A stretch of 64,000 nt of DNA from Symsagittifera roscoffensis (lineage: Eukaryota; Xenacoelomorpha; Acoela; Convolutidae): the NCBI RefSeq assembly GCF_963678635.1, contig NC_087063.1:70327617-70391616 (forward strand), in the 5' to 3' direction. The translations under genes were made by a program, and so were the position numbers. Shown in pieces: positions 48,834-60,413 of the stretch. The number at the start of each line of letters is the position of its first letter. The first letter of the stretch is position 1. The notes under the pieces were generated by a model. The model saw only the letters and a list, made by a program, of their open reading frames with translations, did not search any database and was not told the origin of the DNA.

Positions 48834-49190
48834 TTATTGAGGCTTTGTTATATATGACAGTTTCTCTAGAAATGAAAAAGGCGGCGCAGTTCCATGGTAA
48901 TACCCAAGAAGGCATCTAGTTTGCACAACATACATAAAAATCTCGAACTTCTGGTTAATGTCGTCAAAATCCGGCCATTTTCTAACCGGACTCCGAAGGT
49001 CATCCAAAATCAAAAGCAACGACGCCACATGGGAGTGAAACACTTCGAATAAAGTGTGAGGATCTAAGATGAGTCGGTATGCGTGCCAGCGTACTGGATA
49101 CACTATTTCGTTGTATCTCTGAAGATAATCGGCATTCGGCCGCAATGTTCTCGTTTTCCATTGCCCTCTGCTATCTGGTAATAACCACGA
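48834..49190 (-). CDS. Terminal coding exon of an unrecognised gene (118 codons)
   Basis: After a TTTTAG acceptor (49,193-49,191) the minus frame is open for 118 codons and ends at a stop overlapping a CAATAAAG poly(A)-like signal (48,834-48,836). It begins SWLLPDSRGQWK, passes ADYLQRYNEIVYPVRWHAY, and contains a leucine-rich helical run (HVASLLLILDDL) and a hydrophobic, aromatic segment near the end. The GC content and amino-acid make-up look coding, but I do not recognise the family. Phase 0 matches the preceding exon at 56,931-56,776. Confidence 0.65.
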   Translation of the reverse strand, partial: SWLLPDSRGQWKTRTLRPNADYLQRYNEIVYPVRWHAYRLILDPHTLFEVFHSHVASLLLILDDLRSPVRKWPDFDDINQKFEIFMYVVQTRCLLGYYHGTAPPFSFLEKLSYITKPQ

Positions 49191-49974
49191 CTAAAACGAA
49201 CCAAGGGTTACTTTCAAGATGAAGCCAGTTGAGTGATTATGAGCTCAGAACAGTAAAAACAAAAGTATCACGAATAGTGGGTTGATGTGCAAAAAATCAC
49301 AGCCACTGTAGCAAAAAAAATTTTATGAGGTTTTAATTCTCAAGCATGCAACTAAGACTTAAATTGCAAAAAAAAGATTTGTCACTAAGGTTCACAACTC
49401 AATCATTCTGGCTATTTCCGTAAAACCTGATTGTGTCCTGATTGTATCCTATCCATCCTCTGAATCTAAATGGTTTGCAAGTTTTCATTGTATGGAATTG
49501 TTTGACTAGCATTTTTCAACAACCTCGGAAACTGTAGACTTTTTGATTCTTGTTCTCAAATTCGGGGCACCAAATTCCTCGAAAAGTGCCTGAAAGAAAC
49601 TATCAAAGAAATTCATTTCATTATTTTCCTTAGGACAGTGTAGTCTTATTTTTTCTGAAACTCAACATATGAAAGTGTTCTTAAAATGACTTTTGATTTT
49701 ATAATTTTCATTAAAACGTTTCAGCAAGTAGAAGTGAACAAATTTTTCCCTTTTTCATTACAAGAAAAAACCGTTTGAACAACTTTTTAACAGTTTTGTT
49801 TTGTAATTTTACGAGAAGTGAAAAACTGAAAAAGAGCCGAACATAACACAGAGTATTTTTTACAGAGCCAAGTTGTTTGTTAGATTTACGGAACAATTAT
49901 TAAAATAAAGCGTAGCCAACAGGCTGTTGGAGAAAATTCGAACTCAAGATCAAAATATCAATTATTGAGCTTCT

Positions 49975-50409
49975 TGTATTCGCGCGGCTAACTATGCGTC
50001 TATTTTATAGTGTAGTCAATTCATATAAAATTTTTGGGTCAGTTTTTAGCAAAAATGTTGCTCTAAGAAAACCCTTTAACCTTAGGAACTAAAACGTGGA
50101 ATAAAATAACTCTTGTTTCGGTTTTTGCTTAAATTTGTTGTTTTCTGGCCGTAGTTGATGAAATTTGTTTCTGTTCAGCCTCCACTTATTGCAATAAGAT
50201 ATGATATATTGAATTGTTCACAAAAAATGTTCAGTATGATGAGAGTTGTTCAAATGCCCATGTTTTGCTGTTGCTAAATAATCGTGAAAGCTTATGAATG
50301 AAAAAAAATTGTTCGAATTATGGGGAAAGATAATACCAATTATTCTGTAAACACTGAATTCAAATGTTATTTTGAGTTTTTCCCGACCGTCCTTATTGTC
50401 ATAGGAACA
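49975..50409 (+). repeat. Pao-2 5' LTR
   Basis: It begins TGTATTCGCGCGGCTAACTA and ends near CATAGGAACA. Over its whole length it parallels 55,413-55,850 (shared CTATGCGTCT, TAGTCAATTCATAT, TTTGTTGTTTTCTGGCCGTAG, CCCGACCGTCCTTATTGTCA). Confidence 0.85.
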
Positions 50410-53380
50410 TTTTGGTGCCGCGAGAATGGTCGGGAAAAATGAACAAAGAGTAAACAAAGAGAAATCTGATGGAAAAAAGGGTTTAATTTGGGGAAAAAAG
50501 GGCGTTTTTTATTAAGTTTTTACGTTATCTTGGAATTACGTTACTTTTCCCTTTGCAGTCCCCCCTCTCCAACCTCCACTGACGCACTTACACTATAGTG
50601 GACCTAAGAGTGTAATTGATGCCGTGATTCTTCTACGTCTGCAATGATCTAGAGGAGGACCCTATTGACCCTTCAAAGATAGGAAGCGACAATAGTGCCA
50701 GAGACAAGGCGAATCAAGATATCGAAGACCAAAAGTTTCCAAGGAAAAAAACAGTCAAAAAATTGTAAGAACATTAAATTTTAGTCCAATTTTATTGCTG
50801 TACAACTTTTTTACAATGAACTTTGAGTACAAATCGAACCAAAACCTGCCCTAATTGTAGATTACTCGTTAACATGACTTGAACAAAAACAACTCTAAAA
50901 AAACCTAGAAAGAACTGAAAAGGGTTTTCAAAGCTAAATTTTAAGAGAAGTAGAAAAAGTTTTGAGTACCTTGAACACGTTTTGATCCAAAATTCAATTT
51001 TTTTTGCCCAGAACGTAGTAAAACACCAAAATTTTGATTTTTATTTTCTAAAAAATTAAAATTTGCTGCCTCCGCCCCGACTTTCTTTTTGTTGAATGAG
51101 TTATTTAAGCCGATTTCTTACCTCAGGTTTTACGCCTAAGGGTTGTCTGAAACTTATAACAATTCACTCAACTCGACCTTACTAGTACCAATTTTTTTGA
51201 ATCGGTCCGATAGCAAAACGTCGCCTATCGATCTCAAAGACGTGCTCCCAAAGTCACTGCCCGTTCTTTGGCGTAGTTGTGTGTGTTGGCTTGGATTGCA
51301 TCCTTACCTCGAGTTTCAATTCTAGGGGTTGTCTGATTTTCAGATCAATAAACTCAACTTGTCCACTTCCGTTCGCACCCGTTTACGTTTCAGTCCGTAA
51401 ACGAACGGCCTTAGCCCGTAATCTTTGGATGTGCAGTACCGTGCACACATAGACGCAATTGTACAGTTACAGTTCACCCAAAGACCTTGTCATACATTAT
51501 TTTTTTTCTAAGAATCTTAAGCTTACCTTAAAATAACCTAATATAGCGTTCTCCACAACTATAAATGTTTCCAACTTAGGAGCCAGCGCTCTTTTTTCTG
51601 CAAAACAAGCTCAATCCCGAAAGCTTAGAAATAAATTGCAAAGAAGTTGTTTAGCCATAAAAGGACTTTCTTAACCCACAATTAGATTCTTGTTTTGATA
51701 TTGTTTTGTGGCATGACTTACTCAACATTTCTCTAAGTAAGCATAAAAGCAAGAAATTTGAATGTTTGTCCGCTCTGCAATTAAACCAAATATTAAACAA
51801 TTATAGAAACCGAATAACTGCAACTAGTTATTGCCACCGAGAGGGCACAGAAATAATCTCTACGTTTTAGAGGAATCTGCCCTTTTAACTAAATCAATTG
51901 TAAACCATACTGTATCTCGAAAAAAAAATGCAAAAGATAAAAACATTCAAAAGCAATTTAAACCTATGCATCAACTTCCTCGTCTCGAAGTAAAAATTCT
52001 AACCATTATTTTAGGACACAACCAAAATTTGAAAACCATTGTTGAAAAAGTTGAACGAAAAGTATGGTAAAAATCAACGAAAAACTTTCAAAAGGAAGCA
52101 AACTAAACTGGCCGCCCAGAAAATCCCCATAAAACAAATTGTCCGCTTTATTTCAAAGCCTGTGCATAAATTTTAAACGAATTTAGTTTTTCATTTACCT
52201 TGTCAATTGAATTTATTTCAATATATTTGAAATTGAATTTATTGAGTTTCTAGCATCTTTTGTCTAATAACGTTAGGTTACTAGGCCAGATAAAGTTGCT
52301 CATAGCAATTCTTTTTTCAGCCAGAATTTTCTGGAGTTAATTACACTGTGCTAAATTTTTACCCCGGATTTAGCTCCCAGGGATTGTCTGACGCTCAGTG
52401 AAATCACTTGTTATTTTGCTACCGACCAATCTTCGCTTACCGCGAACGGTCCCTCATCTCCGTCAGCAAAAGCGTCCTATCTTGCCTATGAGATCAAGCG
52501 TCTCACGCTAGCTAGATTTAAGCTTGATAAAGAGCTATATATAAGGAATTGAAAGGAAAGACCATAGTGTTAAAATCAAAAATGGCTGCAAAGTTGTAAG
52601 GAATGCGCGGAAAGTACCGTCTCCAAAAATAAAAAAAAATCTTCTTTTTAACCCCACGAATGTCCGACAAAGCAGCCTTTTAACACACAAAAACGATGAA
52701 ATCCTGAGTAAAGCCCGACAATATTTTAACGCCAAACAGACCCTCGGCCACTTTGAAAGTTTTTAATCGCGAAACTTTGCAACCACATCACATAAAAGTC
52801 TTATGGAATCTTCGAAGTATTTATCTGCGTCAATGATTTCTAGCCAAAGAAGTCGAGAGCTGAACCTTGCGCCGTGGAGAAATAGAGCAACAAAATGAAG
52901 CTAAGCCTCGCTTGAAACAGCCGAAAATCCTATTAGAACTGGTAGAGTTGGCCAAAGAGGTTGAGTTAAAATGGCCGAAGCCACCTGAACTGAAAATGCG
53001 ATTCTTGAAGACTTGAAAGAGAAGTCAAGTTCGTTAGAATTGCCCGAGGAGAGTCTAGCCGCAAGATAAGGACAGAAAACGGGGTTAACAAAACAACCAA
53101 AGAAAGTCACTCTGCACTTAAAACCAAACCAACACCGAGTGCGGCTGGTCTTAAATCGTTCCGCGTTAACTCAGTTAACCCATCTTTCCAACCGGTGATA
53201 ACTGTCTAGACTAGCCCATTGGTTGAATATAAAACCAAAATCAGAAATACTTTTCAATCCAGATCTGAAAGTTACATTCCAAAATAACACTCAATACATT
53301 CCGAATCTTCCGCAAACGTCTGATAAATATAATTCAAACCGCGCAAATTAGCCAGAGTCAAACTCTAGTTCAACCGTCGT
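50410..53380 (+). other. Pao-2 leader and 5' gag region, heavily mutated
   Basis: After the primer-binding-like site there is a 50-codon open stretch (about 50,632-50,780, containing CNDLEEDPIDPSKIGSDN). Further on, short gag-like pieces occur, such as RLTLARFKLDKELYI near 52,500 and AILEDLKEKSSSLELPEESL near 53,000. A repeated block (TTACCTC...AGGGGTTGTCTGA) appears near 51,118, 51,303 and, weaker, 52,365. Nothing here is an intact gene. Confidence 0.5.
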
Positions 53381-54443
53381 CTAAAGTCAAAATTGGATAC
53401 GTGCCAAACTCTACTTTCTTTCGGTTATACGAATTCGAACTTTCCATTAACCAGTGGTGGAACCGTCTTCTACCAGCCAGAGTCTGGGTATACTGAAACG
53501 CTGCTCAACCAGTTTCCGGATCCCCGAGATGGAGTATTCATTTATTGTAACATTGACGTCAACAATCACGTTGATCGAAACAAGCCGCCCTATCCGCCAA
53601 TTTACGAACAAAAGTCTCTAACTAGCGAAGATCTTGCTGAGATTATTACCATGAACCGTAAAGATCAGCCACCAGAATGGAAATTGTCTGGACACCACGG
53701 TCATCCCTTACATTGGCAAGAATGGTTCGGTCAGTTTGTAAGCGCTGCCGACTCCACCCGTTTGAGTGATCACGTCAGGTTGACATACAAGAAAACTCTT
53801 TCTACTGAGAAATCCAAAAAGCGTATTTGCGAATTTGCGTATTTGGGTGTTATGTATAAAAGTGCCTTGAACACTCCTGTTTGAAAATTTGGCCAAACGC
53901 AAACGGTAGTGAACGCTCATCTTGACACACTAAATTGTTTCCCACCATTCAAGATTCATAAATCCGACAGCATAATAAGTTTCGCTTCTACTCTCTCAAA
54001 TCTTGTTGGAGTATTCAAGTCACTCTCCTATACCCAAGGATTTGGAAGGTGTTGCTTTGCTGAACCAAGCATTAGCTAAACTGCCACCCAACATGAAGGA
54101 ATCATGGGCTCTTCACACAGTGAAAAAGACTCTTTACCAACCGTCTTTGCTACATTTCAACGACTGGCTGGCAGAAAAAGCAGAGGCGCATGAGCGAATG
54201 CTCGCTAACACTCCCAAGAATCAAAATCCAGAAAATCAGGCCAACGCTGGCGCTTCTAAAACAGTGACGAAAATTTTGTCGTCTAATTCAAAAGCGTTTG
54301 TCAAAAAGCCCTATCAACAGTATCCGCCTTGTGATGTTTGCAACGGTAGACATGCCATTTGGTCATGTAGCGTCTACAAAGAAAAAACTCCTACTCAAAG
54401 AGCAAAGTTTGCTGCCGAGCAGACATTGTGTTATGATGGCTGA
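53381..54443 (+). pseudogene. Pao-2 gag remnant with CCHC knuckle
   Basis: Two ORFs (53,393-53,884 and 54,003-54,443) separated by a frame break resemble Pao gag. The second ends with a zinc knuckle, CDVCNGRHAIWSC (C-x2-C-x3-H-x4-C), followed by KEKTPTQRAKFAAEQTLCYD, the usual gag C-terminus of this class. Confidence 0.8.
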
Positions 54444-55446
54444 CCTTCCGCTCGAGCGACTGGGTTACCGAAAACCGCCGTTCGCGATCAGCGGAGTAGT
54501 TTACTTTGGCCCGTTCCACGTAACGATTCGACGAAGCTGAGAGAAACACTGGAGCTTCTTATTCACATGTATGACGACACGTGCTGTTCATCTAGAGGTT
54601 TTTTCGTCAATGTAAGAGAACGCTTCTTTGCTCGGCGGGGAATAGAGCGCTTGTGTAATTGGAGAAGAACGCTTCTATGCTCGGCGGGGAACGCCTTCTG
54701 TCATCTGGTCGGACAATGTTACGAATTTTGTTGGCTCGGCCAGAGAGCTGATTTCGTGCATCGAGAACTGGAATTGCCATGCACCTGTTCTGCTTGCTCA
54801 GAAAGGCCTAGCCTGGAAATTCAATCCGCCCAGTGCTCCTCATTATGGAGGTGTACGGGAAAGGCTCGTCCGGAGCACCAAAATAAAACTTTTTATGACG
54901 TTCTGAGAACAAAAAAACTCACTGAAGAAGTCCTCATAACCACGTTTTGTTTATTTGAGCAATCTCTGAACAACCTTCCGCTCAAGCCCGTATCCTCCGA
55001 TCCGAACGATCTCGAAGCGTTAACGCCGAATCACTTCCTACTTGGACACCGCGCAGTTAGCTTTCCGGCACTAGATTTCGAGCAAAACTTCAATCATCGA
55101 AAGCGCTACTCCCGAGCGCAATCCTATGCAAATGCCATATGGACTTGTTGACTCAAAATCTGAGTACATACCAATGCTTAGCAAACGAGCGAAATTGCTT
55201 TCTTTCCCGAAATCACACTTGAAAAATGGAGATCTCGTATGGATGATTGAGGACAATAGTCCAAGAGGCTATTACGCGTTGGCGCGAGTCAGGTCATTGA
55301 ACTACGGTAACGACGGCATAGCGCGGTCCGCCGTAATTAGATCGGCCACCGGCGAGTATACTTGTCCGATCGTAAAACTCGCACCCGTTGCTGCTCCCTT
55401 GGGGGCGAAAGATGTTAGCGCGGCTTACTATGCGTCTGTTTTATAA
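54444..55446 (+). pseudogene. Pao-2 pol tail: integrase core and C-terminus joined to gag
   Basis: Directly after gag the sequence reads LPLERLGYRKPPFAISGVVY and FGPFHV, the segment just before the integrase core. Fragments of the core follow (frame breaks), then YGGVRERLVRSTK, EALTPNHFLLG and an intact C-terminal stretch (55,126-55,446) with GDLVWMIEDNSPRGYYALAR. Everything between the gag knuckle and the integrase core is gone, so an internal deletion of several kilobases occurred in this copy or its ancestor. Confidence 0.8.
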
Positions 55447-55850
55447 TGTAGTCAATTCATATGGAATTTTTCGGGTCACTTTTTAGCAAAAACGTTTCTC
55501 TAAAAAAATCCTTTAAGCTTAGGAACTAAAACTTGAACAAAAATAATTGTTGTTTCGATTTTTGCTTATATTTGTTGTTTGTTGGCCGTAGTTGATGAAA
55601 TTTTTTTCTGTTCAGCCTCCACTTATTGCAATAAGATTTGATATATTGAATTGTTCACAAAAAATGTTCAGTTTGATGAGAGTTGTTCAAATGCTCATAT
55701 TTTGCAGTTGCTAAACAATCGTGAAAGCTTATGAATGAAAAAGAATTATTCGAATTATGGGAAAAAATAAGTTACCAATTATTCTGTAAACTCTGAATTC
55801 AAATATTTTTTTTTGAGTTTTTCCCGACCGTCCTTATTGTCATAGAAATG
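55413..55850 (+). repeat. Pao-2 3' LTR
   Basis: It begins TGTTAGCGCGGCTTACTA inside the end of the pol frame and ends near CATAGAAATG. It differs from the 5' LTR at scattered sites and short indels, so the insertion is not recent. Confidence 0.85.
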
Positions 55851-56333
55851 TTTTGTAAAAACAATCAACTCTCTAATTTTGAGAAGAAAAAGATAGCACC
55901 CTAAAACTGCTCTCCGAAGCTCAAGATTTTTCAATATTCAAGAAATTTTTTAAACCAGCATATTTTGGTAAAAAGATCCAATTTTCTTGAATTCACCACA
56001 TGTTGTGTTAAATTAAAGAAAATCTTGCCTTTTAAATTCAAACAAAATCTTGCCTTTCATGAAAAAATGTTTATCATACAATTTTCATATATGGAAATTG
56101 TAGGATAACAATTTTTTTCCAATAAAATAAACGTAGTTATTTTTCATTACCAGACCGTTTTATTTGGTTCAAATAGCCGAAGAAACTATATTGAATCTTT
56201 TTTCAATGGTTTTTTGAAGTTGTATGAAAATTGTATGATTAGCATTTTTCTATACATTTGAAGTAAGAAATTGTAAGATAAGCATTTTCGGCTTGGGGAA
56301 ATGTAAGATAAGCATTTTTGGTTTATGGAGGTC
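55851..56333. other. Intron sequence with GTAAGATAAGCATTTT repeats
   Basis: ATTGTAAGATAAGCATTTT occurs twice near 56,270-56,320, and an ACAATTTTCATATATGGAAATTGT stem lies near 56,080. No coding signal. Confidence 0.4.
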
Positions 56334-56640
56334 AACCCGGGTAGTATTTCAACTGCATCTTAGCGTCACATTACCTTTCCAGGCCTTTTTGTTGGTTTTA
56401 AACAATTTTCCTTACAAGACCGCTCAAAAAACCGCTTAAAAACCGCTCAAATCTTGCTTGAAAAACCGTTCAATAATCACAGCAAGAAATGAGCGGTTTT
56501 TGAGCGGTTTTTTATGCAAAGATCTGAGCGGTTTGAGCAATTTTTCCAAAAAAAACGCCCAAACCGCTCAAATCTTGCTGGAAAACCGCTCAAATCGCCC
56601 ATATCTTGAGCGGCTTTTGAGCGGGATCTCGACCCGGGCA
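56334..56640. repeat. GAGCGGTTTT/AAAACCGCTC repeat block
   Basis: The decamer AAAACCGCTC and its complement occur about a dozen times in about 220 bases (56,418-56,635), in both orientations, so the block can fold into a long hairpin. It is edged by CAACCCGGGTAG on the left and CGACCCGGGCAT on the right. Possibly a foldback MITE. Confidence 0.6.
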
Positions 56641-56775
56641 TTTGAATTTAGTGAATTTTCTGAGCCTATGCTTTTTTACCTGAATCATTCCGGCCGTCAA
56701 GTGTTTGAGTGGATCTTTCTCTGCATCTTGTTTGAGTATATGCTTGTACCTGCTGAAAGTCTTCATTTTTTTCAC

Positions 56776-56931
56776 AGGTGATCTAGTGAGCAGCCACCCG
56801 TGGGGTATGACGTAAGTTCTCCCGTCGAAAAAAAAGTAGCCCGGTTGCACTTCATACTGATAGTATCTCTCACCCTTCACTTGAAGAGGAACAGAAGCTC
56901 TTCCGGTTGAAGAGGTTAACTTATACAGTCT
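56776..56931 (-). CDS. Internal exon of an unrecognised gene (52 codons)
   Basis: The exon follows a TACTTTTAG acceptor and ends at CCT|GTGAAA, giving exactly 52 codons in phase 0 and joining the 49,190 exon in phase 0. A stronger-looking alternative donor, AGCAG|GTACAAG, lies about 30 bases further on but would change phase. The peptide is rich in aromatic residues: GERYYQYEVQPGYFFFDGRT then YVIPHGWLL. I do not recognise the domain. Confidence 0.6.
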
Positions 56932-57120
56932 CTAAAAGTACAAACTGTAATATAATTAGTTTGCAACATTACGCTACATAACAAACCACTTGGACGCTGA
57001 ACAAGCAATACTGCTCAGGCGCCCATATAAATTAAATAAGTTTTGCTGGTAGGTTGAGTACTTCATCGTTCATGAATCAATCTAGGAAAACAGGCTCATT
57101 CTTTTTTTAAAAAAAAATTC

Positions 57121-58566
57121 CATTACGAGGCCAAACTGTGCATTCTGTGCATTGTAAGCGGATTCCGCAACAGGCCAAAATCAGATTTGTCGCGGAATCC
57201 GCAACTTTGCTACTTTTTTGATCTTCTTTGCTGCTTTGGATTCCACAAACAAATACCTAAAACACTGTACCGTTCAATATCGCTCCATAAATAGGCGAAA
57301 TTGCGGAATCCGCAACCGTATTTGCGGAATTCAGAACATTTTGTGCAAACCACGAACAAATAAAAAGACATGTTTATAGTTGAATTGAGCTGTTGCGGAA
57401 TCTGCAACTGTAAGCGGAATCCGCAAACTGTAAGTGGAATCCGCAAACTGTAAGTGGAATCCACAAATTGTAAGTGGAATCCGCAAATTGTAAGTGGAAT
57501 CCGCATTTTGTTTGCGGATTCCGTTTACATATATGTATGTGTATTATAGCGTTTAAAATTACATATTTTAATTACTGGTCACCAGAAAAATCAATCTCAA
57601 TTACTACATTGATCAACTACCAGTTGAAACACCAACCGTTTGGTCTCAATTCCTGTCAAACTAATTTCGACCTCAAATCCTGTCAACTTCGATCTCAACT
57701 TCGATCCCTAGTACTGATCTTTTGAACTCCGATCCCAAATTCTGAATTCTGACCTACTTCGATCTGAACCTCGATCCCATATACTAATGCAATCCCAAAT
57801 ACTGACCTACCGATCCCAAACTCTGACCTAATTCGGTCTGAACCTCGATCCCAAATAGTGATGCAATCTCAAATACTGACCTAATTCGGCGATATGCTTT
57901 GCGTTGTGTTTCCAAACACTCTCAAACCAATGACTACAAATATTGAATTTTGTTCGGTGTTAAGCTTCCAAAATCAGTATTTGGGGTTGACGCAATCAGA
58001 AATACTGACCTAACTCGGCGATATGCTGTGTGTTGTATTTCCATACAATTTCAACCCAATGACTCCAAAAATTGAACTCATTCGGTGTTGTGTTTCCAAA
58101 ATACTAAAAGGTGACATTCACCGATTTAGTTAACAAATGTTTTGAGATTTGTTTGTGGATTCCGCTGAAAATGGTTTTGCCTTTAAATTCCGCATTGCGT
58201 TAGATAATAACTCCAGTTCTAGCTTTTATTTGTTCATATGCAAGTTCAGTAATAAACATCATTCTGAATCCACTTACAGTTTGCGGAATCTGCCTACATA
58301 TGCGGATTCCGCTTACATTTTGTGGAATCCACTTACAGTTGCGGAATCCTGAACAACTAACTATATTCGCTTGTTGCGGAATTCGCGGCACAACAAATGT
58401 GCCGACAAAACTTACGTTACAGGTATTTGTACGCGGAATCCACGGAAAATTTGTAAGTGGAATCCACAGACTATTTGAAACATGTTTAAAGGTTTGGCTA
58501 AGGAATTCAGGAAAATACAGACACAAAATTGTGCGCCTATCCAGTGCACAGTTTGGCCTCGTAATG
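57121..58566. mobile_element. 1.44 kb inverted-repeat element with internal tandem arrays
   Basis: The 22-bp ends (CATTACGAGGCCAAACTGTG... and its complement) are perfect inverted repeats. Inside, subterminal regions carry many copies of GTAAGTGGAATCCGCAAA or its complement (five in tandem at 57,405-57,505; more, inverted, at 58,262-58,470). The centre (57,590-58,110) has two further tandem families, one around GATCCCAAATACTGACCTA and one of about 150 bp with TTCGGCGATATGCT. No transposase ORF is seen, so it is non-autonomous. Partial relatives lie at 2,860 and 63,808. Confidence 0.8.
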
Positions 58567-58619
58567 TCATTAGCTTAATATTGTCTTTGAAGAAAACTCT
58601 ACATTCTTTGATAAACCTT

Positions 58620-60220
58620 ACGTCAGAGAAAAATTTATTGTTCCGACTTTCGTAACGAAAGTAACGGAATATTTGTGCTCGGGGTGGGTTTTTTTTCTTC
58701 AGACAAATTTGGACTTTTTCACTAACAATTTTGTCGGAATTTTTTCTATATCATTCAAAAGGTATTGTTGTCCTTAGTTTAAATTTGAAAAGATTTTTCT
58801 CGTAAAGATATTGATCTTTTTCCGTAGAGTTACGGGAGTTTAAAGATTGCCATTTTGGCAGATCCAGGACAATTAACGCGCGATATGTTTCGCGTCATTT
58901 ACGCGTAAGCGGAGTTTTAATCCGTCAAATCGGCTGACGGAAGCTTATTTGCCCTGAATTAATTGTTAGGAGGAGCGAAACATGAATTTAATATTGCGTA
59001 TGGGAGATCGCTTTTACAAAAAATCTCAAATTAAAAAAAAATCTTTTTTTTTATTACATTTAGTTTTTTCATGTTATTACTACTTCATAGACTTTAAAAG
59101 GCAGTCGGAACATTCAGGTCTTAGCCCTGATACGAGCAATCTGGTTAATATTGCGCACGTTTTAAAATAAAAAGTTTATAAAAACTTGAAGATCGGCTGT
59201 ATTTTATTAGGAAAATTAAAAAACAGTCTCTAAAAAGATAAGCTCGTTTCCATCACCCTCACATTTGACTTCCAATGTTGATGAAAACTGCTCGTATCAG
59301 GGCGAAACCCTGAATATTCTGATTTCCTTCTAAGGTCTATGGAGTTGTAATAACATGACTATTTTAAATTTAATTATAGCCCCCCCAACCTTTCCTATTA
59401 TAGACCCCCAAAGGTTTTTTAATTATAGTATAGGCAGATGAAATATTTAATTTCAATGTTTACATTTAAGTATGGTTACATTGTATATGTTATTTCAACC
59501 ATTTTATTACACATTCGCATCATCAATATGTTTGTGGAATTGACCAATAATTCTCATTATTTCTTCGAACACTGCCAGTTTTTTGTTTTTTCAGTATTTG
59601 CAAAAATGAATTCCGCTAGTTAAGAATCAATTATACTTTTCAGTTCCGTACATTTCCGTTCAGTTCCGTACTCTTGTTCCGTACATTTCAGTATATATAG
59701 CAGTATAAATCATTACGGATAGTGTGTATATAATTAGAACGTTCGGGTGGGGCTATAAAGGGAAAGGTTGGGGGGCTATAATTTATTGTGGGCTATAATG
59801 GGAAAGACCCTAGAATAAGATGAAAAAAAGTTGGAATTTGGCATTTTTTGCAAAAACCATCCCCCCAAACGCCATATAAAGTACAAAGTCATATATTTTG
59901 CTGCTGTTAGCAAAGCAATTATGGCAAATAAGCTTTCTCAACTAATTTGGATCGATTTCTAAGACGGATTAAATCTCCGCTTACGCTTTAGTGGCGCAAA
60001 ATATATCGCGCCTTAATTGTCCCAAAATGGCAATCTTTATCACATATGAAATATCTTTTCAAATTTAAGCCAAGACAACAATACTTTTTGGATGATACTA
60101 AAAGTTTCGTCTCAATATGCTAGTTAAAAAGTCGAAATTGTCTGAAGAAAAAAACCCACCCCGAGCAGAAATATTCCGTTACTTTCGGTACGAATGGCGG
60201 AACAAAAACAATTTTACCGC
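58620..60220. mobile_element. Large foldback element (about 1.6 kb)
   Basis: Left arm 58,630-59,145 and right arm 59,284-60,215 are inverted copies. Matching blocks include GTAACGGAATATTT, CTCGGGGTGGGTTTTTTT, TTGCCATTTTGG, GCGCGATAT, GCGTAAGCGGAG and CCCTGATACGAGCA. The right arm is longer because a MITE (59,372-59,783) lies in it. The loop is about 140 bp. A 62-codon ORF in the left arm shows no motif. Confidence 0.8.
59372..59783. mobile_element. MITE inserted in the foldback's right arm
   Basis: AATTATAGCCCCCC and then AACCTTTCC on the left face GGAAAGGTTGGGGGGCTATAATT on the right, about 410 bp apart. Nothing equivalent exists in the left arm of the foldback, so this is a later insertion. 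Another partial end (GGGCTATAATGGGAAAGACC) follows it directly. Confidence 0.7.
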
Positions 60221-60413
60221 AATCATAATGGCTTTTTTCCCCTACCCTACCCACAGATTTCAAGTTTTCAGTTTTTAGTTGTCTTATGTCTTATCAGGGC
60301 TGAATATGAATGCGTGACCTTATATTGTACACAATAACGAAGCAAAATGTGTTCAAAACAGTCCCTTCCCGTATATCCGCTTCCGCTCTAGATCGTAAAA
60401 TCACATATTTAGC

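Larger units (their letters stand above)
49975..55850 (+). mobile_element. Internally deleted Bel/Pao retrotransposon (Pao-2) in intron
   Basis: A pair of direct LTRs of about 435 bp encloses gag and a pol tail on the plus strand. It sits in an intron of the minus-strand unknown gene. TGGTGCCGCGAG right after the 5' LTR is a plausible tRNA primer-binding site. Protease, RT and RNase H are missing. Flanking bases do not show a clean 5-bp target duplication. Confidence 0.8.

Noticed and set aside
49711-49896. Minus-strand ORF upstream of the Pao-2 LTR as a further exon of the unknown gene
   Set aside because: No acceptor/donor pair and AT-rich Lys/Phe composition like other random frames.
57400-57510. 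CRISPR-like regular repeats
   Set aside because: The unit is about 18-20 bp in direct tandem without unique spacers, inside a eukaryotic inverted-repeat element.
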